NCBI RefSeq assembly: GCF_000163055.2
Contig: NC_022111.1
Span: 992,001-1,056,000, forward strand
Source of the DNA: Prevotella sp. oral taxon 299 str. F0039
Lineage (GTDB): Bacteria > Bacteroidota > Bacteroidia > Bacteroidales > Bacteroidaceae
DNA length: 64,000 nt
Direction of reading: 5' to 3'
The position numbers were made by a program, and so were the translations under genes. Numbering within the stretch: the stretch's first letter is position 1; the number at the start of each line of letters is the position of its first letter. This document shows positions 56,968-64,000 of the stretch, in pieces. The notes under the pieces were generated by a model, which ran no database searches, had not been told where the DNA came from, and saw only the letters and a list, made by a program, of their open reading frames with translations.

Positions 56968-59699
56968 AGTTTTACACTCATTTCTAATCCAAAATAAGGC
57001 ACAACGAAACGTCGAATCACCATATTGTTGCGTTCATAATCGGGGTGAGCATCCCATAGTTTATTCACAAAGAGGGCAACCATCAGTTGGTCGTTCCAAA
57101 GCTTTTTAGTGGCTTTCAAATTGATGTTCATACTAAAAGGCACTGTTTGACGCTCGAAAGCCTGTTCGCTTTGCACCCTAACTAAATATCGAAGTGCATC
57201 ATCTTGTTGCTCTGTTGCCGTGTAAGGCAATATATCTCCGTTCTCGTTCATATAGTTTTGAGGAATCGTTTCCTTTCTCATCGACTGGTTTGCAGTTTGC
57301 CATAAGCATTGGAAAGAGAGCGAAACCCCTAATTTTATTTGCGGAATACTACTATCAAAGGTAAAGTTTGTGTTCACCATCTCACGTATATAGCCCTCGT
57401 CGTCTTTATATATTCCAACAGCATTCAGTGCTTTTCCATTCACAATTCTCGAGGGTTTCTCTTGCACAGGCAGTGCATTTTGATAGTGAGTTTTAAACCA
57501 TGCACCTGTAATGGTTAAGCGAGTATTGAACAAAGGCACACGAGCAGAAGAAAAAGTAAATTCTAATCCTCTTTTAAAAGTTCTACTTCCGTTAGCCCAT
57601 ACATTGTAACTTTGAAGTCTACTGCGCATTGTAAAGGGCAAATCATCTATATTTGGTGGTGTAGTTAAAGGCGAACCGCTGAGCGAAGCCATTGAATAGA
57701 GTTTATATTGATAGGGCTGAAACACTGCCATAGACCTGAAACCCGAGGTCATATCCTCGTGAAAATAAGTCAAAGTGAGTCGATTTCCTGCCCAAGACAC
57801 ATCGCCTCTTACTTCCTTTTTCACATTGCGTGCAGCTGTTAAAGAGGGATTTCGAGGATCTACCACATAGGTTTGAAGACGCATTCTGCGGTTTTCTCGT
57901 TGCTCATGATAGTAACTAAACTCCACAAAGTCGATGTATTCATTTTCAGGATATAGCTGATCTATCGTTGGAAACATCGTATGTAAGCCCACACCAGCCG
58001 ACAAACTGAAGGTAAAAGGTTGCCCTAACACATTGAAAGAAGGAAGGGTTAGCGAAGCATTAACACGTGGATCGAGATAGTATTTATTATGTAAAGCATA
58101 ACTATTAGGTAGGTTTAATGCTGTTTGGGCACGTATTCCAGCCGAGATATCGATGTTATAACGTCCTAATTGCTTACTCGCTGTTTCTTCAACATAAAAT
58201 GAAAGGGTGTGCGAAGCAGGTATATCGCTATATTTTCGAGGACGATGTAACGTTCCAGGATATAGTGGATAAAGCACATTAAACATCTGTCCTTTTCCTA
58301 AATTCTTATCAACTTGAAAGTCTGCACCTATCAAAAGCTCGTTGGTTACGCCTTTTAAGGGAAAAGAAAAGGTGCCATCTGCTCGCATAAACACGTTAAT
58401 GGGCTTGCCATCTACTGTTTGTGAACCCGTGTAAGTGTATGGATAGATAAAAACAGCATCGCTCTCACCTGTAACATTGTTAAGAGCTGCGGGCGTGTCG
58501 CTGGTGAGTTGCACCAAACGAGTGCGCTCTAAACAGTCGCTTTCGTAACTTGCCGAAGTAGAGAAATCAAGTGATCGCAACCAACTTTGGGTGTTCTTGG
58601 GTTTCAATTCAATATCGAAAAGAGCAGCATAACGTTGATATTTCGAGCTATATTTATCTACTCCACCATAATTAAGCTCCTCATCCACCTTGTCTTCGTC
58701 AAAAGATCCACCATAATCGATATTGAGTGTGGTGCTTATTTGATGCGAACGGGTTTCGAACACCTTATTCATTCGGGCTGAAAGGGTGATTCGTTTATAG
58801 TTTTCGAGAACGTTTCTAGGGTCTGATTGACTATCAAGATAGTCGGCACTGAAGTTAAATGATAGGCGTTTGTCTGTGTTTTCAAATCCTTTTCCTACAT
58901 AAAATAGTTTACTATTCATATCGGCTTTGAAACGTGCCGACAAGTTATTGCCTCCTCGTTGACGGGTTATTTTCACTAATCCACTGGTTAAATCGCCATA
59001 TTTCACAGAGGGTATGCCTCGCACAATCTCTACTTCTTTAATGTCATCGGTGGCTATTGAACGCATGTCTACACCCATATTGGTGAAGTTGCGCATAGTA
59101 GATGTTCGATCTAAAGCCCCTGAAAGACGTTGAATGTTGGCATGCATACTTATCGGTGCGCCATCTATTACAAACTGAGTTCCAAGAGATGAGGTGGCAT
59201 AATCACTGCCAGAGATGGGCACTTCACGAAGAGATATAACATTAGGTGTGGTGAGTGTGCTGTTAGAAGCACGTCCACCAGGGAGCAGTTCTAATATATC
59301 TGAAAAAGAAGAGGGTTGCAAATGGTCCATAGCTTGCCGTTTAATGGTAGACGAAGTGGATAGCTTTCGTCCTTCTTGTGCCGTCACAACCACTTCACCA
59401 AGTGACTTAACATCGGCTTGAAGATAATAAACTGCAGTGCTATCGGTATGAGTTGATAGCTTTTTATAGCCTAAATACGAAATGACGATAGATGTTTTGG
59501 GTACTACTTTCAGCACAAATGCTCCATCTTTATTAGTGATTGTTTGTGTTTTTTCTACACCATTAGTGCTGATAAATGCTCCTATTATGGGTTCATTGGT
59601 TAGTTTATCGAGCACAATACCTCTACATATTGTTTGCGAAGAAATATTATTAGAGATCTGTAACAACAATAATATAAATAAAAGTTTAGTGTATTTCAT
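56964..59699 (-). CDS. TonB-dependent outer-membrane receptor, module B
   Basis: 911 residues from ATG at 59699 (MKYTKLLFILL); the open frame runs to 59750, but that would start inside the promoter. Signal peptide ends ISSQ. A carboxypeptidase-like domain (GIVLDKLTNEPIIGAFIS) is followed by the plug (SLGEVVVTAQEGRKLSTSS, VEIVRGIPSVKYGDLTSGLV) and the barrel. It parallels the module A receptor (VEVISGVAPAKYGDLSNG). The barrel ends FGLEMSVKL without the usual terminal aromatic. First gene of the module. Confidence 0.92.
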   Translation of the reverse strand: MKYTKLLFILLLLQISNNISSQTICRGIVLDKLTNEPIIGAFISTNGVEKTQTITNKDGAFVLKVVPKTSIVISYLGYKKLSTHTDSTAVYYLQADVKSLGEVVVTAQEGRKLSTSSTIKRQAMDHLQPSSFSDILELLPGGRASNSTLTTPNVISLREVPISGSDYATSSLGTQFVIDGAPISMHANIQRLSGALDRTSTMRNFTNMGVDMRSIATDDIKEVEIVRGIPSVKYGDLTSGLVKITRQRGGNNLSARFKADMNSKLFYVGKGFENTDKRLSFNFSADYLDSQSDPRNVLENYKRITLSARMNKVFETRSHQISTTLNIDYGGSFDEDKVDEELNYGGVDKYSSKYQRYAALFDIELKPKNTQSWLRSLDFSTSASYESDCLERTRLVQLTSDTPAALNNVTGESDAVFIYPYTYTGSQTVDGKPINVFMRADGTFSFPLKGVTNELLIGADFQVDKNLGKGQMFNVLYPLYPGTLHRPRKYSDIPASHTLSFYVEETASKQLGRYNIDISAGIRAQTALNLPNSYALHNKYYLDPRVNASLTLPSFNVLGQPFTFSLSAGVGLHTMFPTIDQLYPENEYIDFVEFSYYHEQRENRRMRLQTYVVDPRNPSLTAARNVKKEVRGDVSWAGNRLTLTYFHEDMTSGFRSMAVFQPYQYKLYSMASLSGSPLTTPPNIDDLPFTMRSRLQSYNVWANGSRTFKRGLEFTFSSARVPLFNTRLTITGAWFKTHYQNALPVQEKPSRIVNGKALNAVGIYKDDEGYIREMVNTNFTFDSSIPQIKLGVSLSFQCLWQTANQSMRKETIPQNYMNENGDILPYTATEQQDDALRYLVRVQSEQAFERQTVPFSMNINLKATKKLWNDQLMVALFVNKLWDAHPDYERNNMVIRRFVVPYFGLEMSVKL

Positions 59700-59719
59700 C
59701 CTGATGCGCATTTCATCTG

Positions 59720-59755
59720 CAAAGTTACTCACATTATTATAATGAAGCAATACCT
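59720..59755 (-). promoter_or_regulatory. Module B promoter
   Basis: Minus strand AGGTATTGC (59747-59755), 19 bases, TAACTTTG (59720-59727). Same elements and spacing as module A. It implies a short leader of about 15 bases before the ATG at 59699. Confidence 0.75.
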
Positions 59756-59964
59756 AAAAATAATGAGCAACCAGAACATGCAATGTTAGCAGGACAATAA
59801 ATTATAGGTATATATTTTATTTCTTCTTGCACCACTAAAAGTCCTTTATATTTTATCAAGAGAAAAGATTTTGTGGGCAGTTGTTTTCTCCTTCCAAAAC
59901 ATATACGTTACACTTGAAAAGGGATTTGAATATCCTCATTTTACAAAAAATATTTTTTCTTTTT

Positions 59965-60052
59965 CAAAAGTAGTGCTTTCACCATGCAAAAGCAGTGAGA
60001 TTGAGGTGTAAAAGCAATGAGATTGCACCCTAAAAGCTATGCAATTTCTCCA
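59965..60052. repeat. 22-nt tandem array, four units (array 8)
   Basis: Units begin at 59965, 59987, 60009 and 60031. Closely related to array 7 in the same orientation; the two lie just outside module B on either side. Confidence 0.88.
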
Positions 60053-60154
60053 CCCTATCATTTCTTTTCTCACCCTAACTAGATACTTTCTTCCTTAAAG
60101 GGCGAACAAAAAAAGGGAGAAAAGGATGGAATGAGGGTAAGAATTGATGAGGGA

Positions 60155-60196
60155 TATAAAAAGAATGAACCGCCCTAAATGGATAATTTAGAGCGG
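60155..60196 (-). terminator. ftsW terminator
   Basis: CCGCCCTAAAT (60170-60180) pairs with 60186-60196 with one mismatch; TTCATTCTTTTTAT follows on the minus strand. 24 bases after the ftsW stop, so dcw transcription ends here. Confidence 0.7.
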
Positions 60197-60219
60197 ATCG
60201 ATATATCAATTTTATACTA

Positions 60220-61500
60220 TTAGTTCGATTCTGTGCTGTTTTCTGTAGCTGGTGTGGGTGCAGTTTCCAACTCGTCTCTTACCTTTGCTGAACGACTTAC
60301 ACTTAAAATCACTCCCAAGAAAATACAGTTAATGATGGTTGAAGTACCTCCTTTACTCACAAGCGGTAAGGGTTGACCTGTTACAGGCGCAAGTCCTACA
60401 GCCACACACATGTTAAATACAGCCTGAGTTGCTAACAAAAGAGCATATCCCATGGCAAGAAATGCGGGGAAATTGTTCTCACATCGTCGGGCAATAGTTC
60501 CCGTTCTGAACAAGATTACCATATAAAGTAAGGCAACAAAAAAGGCTCCTCCAATGCCCATTTCCTCTATAATTATGGCATAAATAAAGTCGGAAAACGC
60601 CTGAGAAAGGAAGTCTCTCTCAATCGAATTACCTGGACCTCGTCCTACAACATTCGACGATGCAATGGCAATATTGGCGTGTGCCACCTGAGCATCCTTA
60701 TCTAAATCAACCTCGTTAGGGGCTAAATCTTTTCCAGAAGTAAACTTATTGATACGTGATTTCCATGTATCTAAACGCTTAAGATACGAGTTGATACCGC
60801 CTTTTTCTTCTTTTTTAGGCTCCACTTGCTCTGTAAGTAGCTTTTTATTGTCGGGCTGTTCTTCTACACGTCCAACGGTCATAATCAACAGAAAGCCCAC
60901 AACAGCAAGTCCACCAACACACGCAATGATGGTACCTAACTGCTTTTTAGGTACTCGTCCCAATACAAACATCATGAAAACAACCAACGAAATAAGGGCA
61001 GCCGTTGAGAAGTTCTCTTTGAATATCAATAAAATAAGCGGTGCAGAAAGTCCTAAAATCCATTTAACTGCACGTTTATCGGCTCCGTTTTCGGTTTGAA
61101 GCGCACTCAATATTTGAGCTGTTAGCAATATAATAGTGCCTTTTGCGATCTCTGAAGGCTGAAATTGTATTCCTAAAAAGCTTATCCAACGTTGCGCATT
61201 ATTGGTGGCTTCGCCTGCTATAACCGCCCATAACAAACCGAATATTGACCCAAAATAGAGAAAAAGAGTTGGTGTTTTGAAGTACCTACAGGGTATATTT
61301 AAAGTGAGAATCATAGAGATTGCTCCCAAAGCTAATAAGGACATGTGCTTAAAAACGGGTGCTAAATAGCTACCACTTTTATAAGTTAAGCCCGAAGAAG
61401 CAGAGAAAACCTCAATAATACTGATGACACAAAGGAAGAAAAAAGCCATCCAAATCACTTTATCTCCTTTGAATATGTTTCCTAATTTATTTGTATTCAT
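60220..61500 (-). CDS. ftsW: Septal peptidoglycan polymerase FtsW
   Basis: 426 residues, SEDS family with about ten membrane helices. AVIAGEATNNAQRWISFLG, GVGRGPGNS-like VVGRGPGNSIERDFLSQAFS, DFIYAIIIEEMG and TGQPLPLVSKGGTST are SEDS signatures. It polymerises glycan at the division septum with its partner PBP. Follows murD by 75 bases. A long cytosolic or periplasmic insertion (about 210-265) is Lys/Glu-rich. Confidence 0.96.
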   Translation of the reverse strand: MNTNKLGNIFKGDKVIWMAFFFLCVISIIEVFSASSGLTYKSGSYLAPVFKHMSLLALGAISMILTLNIPCRYFKTPTLFLYFGSIFGLLWAVIAGEATNNAQRWISFLGIQFQPSEIAKGTIILLTAQILSALQTENGADKRAVKWILGLSAPLILLIFKENFSTAALISLVVFMMFVLGRVPKKQLGTIIACVGGLAVVGFLLIMTVGRVEEQPDNKKLLTEQVEPKKEEKGGINSYLKRLDTWKSRINKFTSGKDLAPNEVDLDKDAQVAHANIAIASSNVVGRGPGNSIERDFLSQAFSDFIYAIIIEEMGIGGAFFVALLYMVILFRTGTIARRCENNFPAFLAMGYALLLATQAVFNMCVAVGLAPVTGQPLPLVSKGGTSTIINCIFLGVILSVSRSAKVRDELETAPTPATENSTESN

Positions 61501-61575
61501 CGTTTCTTTTTACGCCCTTTTATTATTGTTCGATGCAACTTTCTTTTCTATTGACACTGCCGTTGAAAGATATTA

Positions 61576-62907
61576 TTATGCTTTTCGTGCCCATGTTTTG
61601 AACTGTTCGCCTCGGTCTTCCATGTTTTTAAAGAGGTCGAAGCTAGCACAACAAGGACTTAAAAGAATGGTATCGCCCTCAACTGCACGCTTTTTACATT
61701 CTTGCATGCACTCTTTCATACTGTGAGTGTCGGCAATTTCAAGTCCAAGTCCATCAAAGAACTCATGCAACACGCTGTTATCTGCACCCATAAACACAAG
61801 TGCTTTGCACTTATCGAGCACCAATTGCTTTATTTCATTGTAGTCGTTTCCTTTGTCTAAGCCACCTAATATGAGGATAGTTGGTGTGGTCATACTCTCT
61901 AAAGCCCATCTACATGCGTCTACATTGGTTGCTTTTGAATCGTTAATATAACGCACTCCGTTAGCAGTAGTGACGTATTCTAAACGATGTTCCACACCTG
62001 CAAAGGTGCGTAAACCCTGCTTTATTGCCTCTACGTCAACACCATTAGCGGCTGCTGCCAATGCTGCTGCCAAAGAATTGTATAGATTATGGCGACCAAG
62101 AAGTGAGAGTTCTGCTCGTGACATGGTGAATTCTACTGGCTTTTTCACTACAATCTCGCCATTATCTACGCACGCTGCCACGCTGTTTGATGCGTTTTCA
62201 GAAAATGTTAGCTGCTGTGCTTCGATGTTATATTTATGCAATTCGGCTGCAACAACATCATCATCTGCCCAATAAACAAAGCTATCGTCTTTCGTTTGGT
62301 TTTGAATTATACGCATCTTTGCATCGGTATAAAGTTGCATTTTATACTCATAGCGATCCAAATGGTCGGGGGTGATGTTCAAAAGAACGGCTGTATTGGC
62401 ACGAAAATCATACATATCGTCGAGCTGAAACGAGCTAATTTCGATGATATAATATGCATGTGGAGCCTCAGCAACCTGCAAAGCAAGGCTTTTTCCTATG
62501 TTTCCTGCAAGCGAAACATCATAACCAGCTTCTTTAAAGATGTGATATATCAACGAAGTGGTGGTGGTTTTGCCATTACTTCCTGTGATACATATCATCT
62601 TTGAGTTAGTGTATCTGCCCGCAAACTCAATTTCGCTGATAATAGGAATGTTGCGTTTTGCAATTTCTTTTACCATCGGAACCTCTTTAGGAATACCCGG
62701 ACTTTTAATCACTTCGTCTGCATTTAAAATCAATTCAGCAGTGTGTTGTCCCTCTTCCCAAGGTATATTGCGTTTGTTTAGCTGCTCTTTATATTTGTCT
62801 TTTATAGGCGATTTATCAGAAACAAAAACGTCGAAACCTTGCTTTTGCGCCAATACTGCAGCTCCAATGCCACTCTCTGCTGCGCCTAAAATTACTATTC
62901 TTGCCAT
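61576..62907 (-). CDS. murD: UDP-MurNAc-L-Ala:D-Glu ligase
   Basis: 443 residues. An N-terminal Rossmann-like domain (IVILGAAESGIGAAVLAQKQ) is followed by the ATP-binding ICITGSNGKTTTTSLIYHI, NITPDHLDRY and the C-terminal ligase domain (YINDSKATNVDACRWALES, ILILGGLDKGNDY). It adds D-Glu to the peptidoglycan precursor in the cytoplasm. Between mraY and ftsW, the standard dcw order. Confidence 0.97.
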   Translation of the reverse strand: MARIVILGAAESGIGAAVLAQKQGFDVFVSDKSPIKDKYKEQLNKRNIPWEEGQHTAELILNADEVIKSPGIPKEVPMVKEIAKRNIPIISEIEFAGRYTNSKMICITGSNGKTTTTSLIYHIFKEAGYDVSLAGNIGKSLALQVAEAPHAYYIIEISSFQLDDMYDFRANTAVLLNITPDHLDRYEYKMQLYTDAKMRIIQNQTKDDSFVYWADDDVVAAELHKYNIEAQQLTFSENASNSVAACVDNGEIVVKKPVEFTMSRAELSLLGRHNLYNSLAAALAAAANGVDVEAIKQGLRTFAGVEHRLEYVTTANGVRYINDSKATNVDACRWALESMTTPTILILGGLDKGNDYNEIKQLVLDKCKALVFMGADNSVLHEFFDGLGLEIADTHSMKECMQECKKRAVEGDTILLSPCCASFDLFKNMEDRGEQFKTWARKA

Positions 62908-63006
62908 AATTTGTTATTTCTTCTAATTCTTTTCATGGTGCATGTCGCCTCTATTCACAATGCCATTGCACGAGTCGTCCATGCTTTTCTGAACAAGAAA
63001 ACGATA

Positions 63007-64000
63007 TTATCTAATCTTTAATGTGATGATTGTGAGAGCAGCCAAGATGATGGTTACAATCCAAAAGCGTATAGTTATTTTCGATTCATGATACACTCCG
63101 TGAGGCTTTTTCAATAGATATTTGCAGTCTGGATCAAGCTGTGAGTCTTGAGTTCTAAAGTTATCGTGAATGGGTGTGCGCTTAAATATACGTTGTTTAA
63201 CGCCCTTTCGTTTTCCTAACTTATAGTACCACACTTGCATTATCACGCTTAAGCTCTCTACAAAGAATACTCCACAGAGGATAGGAAGCAACAATTCTTT
63301 GTGAATGATGATGGCTCCCACCGCAATAATACCGCCAATTGTGAGCGAACCTGTATCTCCCATGAATACTTGAGCAGGATAAGCGTTATACCATAAGAAT
63401 CCTATTAGCGCACCAATGAAGGCACAAAAGAACACAACCAGCTCTTGCGAACCTGGTATATACATGATATTCAGGTAAGAAGCAAATTCGATGTGCGAAC
63501 TGACATAAGCCAAAATACCCAGTACAACACCTATAATTGCAGAGTTTCCTGCACATATTCCATCCATACCATCATTGAGATTGGCTCCGTTGCTCACTGC
63601 TGTTACCACCAAAATGGTCATGATAACAAACACAATCCAGCCTGCTGCCACCTTATATTTACCGAAAACGGCAGTTAATCTCGAGTAATCTAGATTGTGA
63701 CCTTTCACAAATGGAATGGTTGTTTTAAGCGATTTACGAGCCTCGGTGCGGTGTTTTATCACCAATTCGCTACCCTCTCGTTTCACAGCAATGTTCTCAT
63801 TCACTTTCACATCGGGTGAAGACCAAAGCACAATGCCCACAATTAAGCCAATACCTATTTGTCCAATGATTTTATATCTACCGCTAAGTCCGTCTTTATT
63901 CTTTTTGAAAATCTTGATAAAGTCGTCCATTCCGCCTAAGAAACCCAACCAAACAGTGGTGATAATCATTAAGATTAGATAGATATTTCGCAAGCGTCCA
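63007..64000 (-). CDS. mraY: Phospho-MurNAc-pentapeptide transferase (5' end beyond window)
   Basis: The frame stays open to the window edge (331 codons visible); the TTG at 63993 is internal, not the start. Membrane protein with GFLGGMDDFIKI, NGANLNDGMDGICAGNSAII and FMGDTGSLTIGGIIAVGA, all MraY signatures. The usual C-terminal HHH motif reads TPIHDNFRT here, probably a lineage form. It makes lipid I in the inner membrane. The C-terminus ends ITIRFWIVTIILAALTIITL plus KIR. Confidence 0.95.
   Translation of the reverse strand, partial: GRLRNIYLILMIITTVWLGFLGGMDDFIKIFKKNKDGLSGRYKIIGQIGIGLIVGIVLWSSPDVKVNENIAVKREGSELVIKHRTEARKSLKTTIPFVKGHNLDYSRLTAVFGKYKVAAGWIVFVIMTILVVTAVSNGANLNDGMDGICAGNSAIIGVVLGILAYVSSHIEFASYLNIMYIPGSQELVVFFCAFIGALIGFLWYNAYPAQVFMGDTGSLTIGGIIAVGAIIIHKELLLPILCGVFFVESLSVIMQVWYYKLGKRKGVKQRIFKRTPIHDNFRTQDSQLDPDCKYLLKKPHGVYHESKITIRFWIVTIILAALTIITLKIR

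Larger units (their letters stand above)
59751..60219. other. Intergenic region between module B and ftsW
   Basis: 469 bases with the module B -33 element, array 8 (59965-60052) and the ftsW terminator (60170-60196). In related genomes murG would usually follow ftsW here. Confidence 0.75.

Overview
The window looks like chromosome from a Prevotella-like member of the Bacteroidales. The signs are AT-rich intergenic DNA, TTTG / TAnnTTTG promoters, a SusC/SusD pair, many SPII lipoproteins, a BspA-type leucine-rich-repeat surface protein, tRNA-Glu next to rpsT, and obligate-anaerobe nrdD/nrdG. Almost everything is on the minus strand.

Layout. 1-1466: gyrB (3' end cut by the window). 1948-4248: four-gene envelope operon, CsgG-like protein, a small lipoprotein, DUF4810, DUF799. 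4718-14148: a visibly GC-richer block bracketed by a perfect 253-bp inverted repeat and holding one operon (TonB receptor, DUF4876-like lipoprotein, outer-membrane beta-barrel, M16 zinc protease), called module A. 14571-19919: SusC/SusD pair. 20791-25830: Ca-type P-ATPase, HAD hydrolase, ribF, CPBP protease. 26430-30869 (plus): nrdD, nrdG, DUF389 protein. 31170-32297: BspA-like protein with a nine-G tract, then tRNA-Met and rnhB. 33579-39347: suf Fe-S assembly operon (sufB, an outer-membrane-like protein, sufC, sufD, sufS). 39451-44136: rimP-nusA-infB. 44327-50557: histidine phosphatase, alpha/beta hydrolase, NUDIX, DUF3109, ung, rpsT, tRNA-Glu, recO. 50872-59699: module B, a paralogue of module A. 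60220-64000: ftsW, murD and partial mraY of the dcw cluster.

Most unusual content. (1) Modules A and B are two diverged copies of one system: a TonB-dependent receptor, a partner barrel, a lamin-tail-like surface lipoprotein and a secreted M16 protease. The set resembles in logic the FusA/FusC protein-import-and-cleave system of Pectobacterium, but with extra components. The two share promoter architecture and a hairpin placed just after the lipoprotein gene. (2) A dispersed intergenic repeat: seven arrays, nearly all exactly four 22-nt degenerate units (88 bp), each unit a 17-nt near-dyad plus a 5-nt spacer. These arrays lie at or next to the borders of both modules. (3) The BspA gene is flanked by near-identical 46-bp direct repeats, one of which forms the terminator of tRNA-Met.

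No transposase, integrase, CRISPR array or rRNA was seen. Calls rest on motif recognition and family knowledge only; no searches were run.
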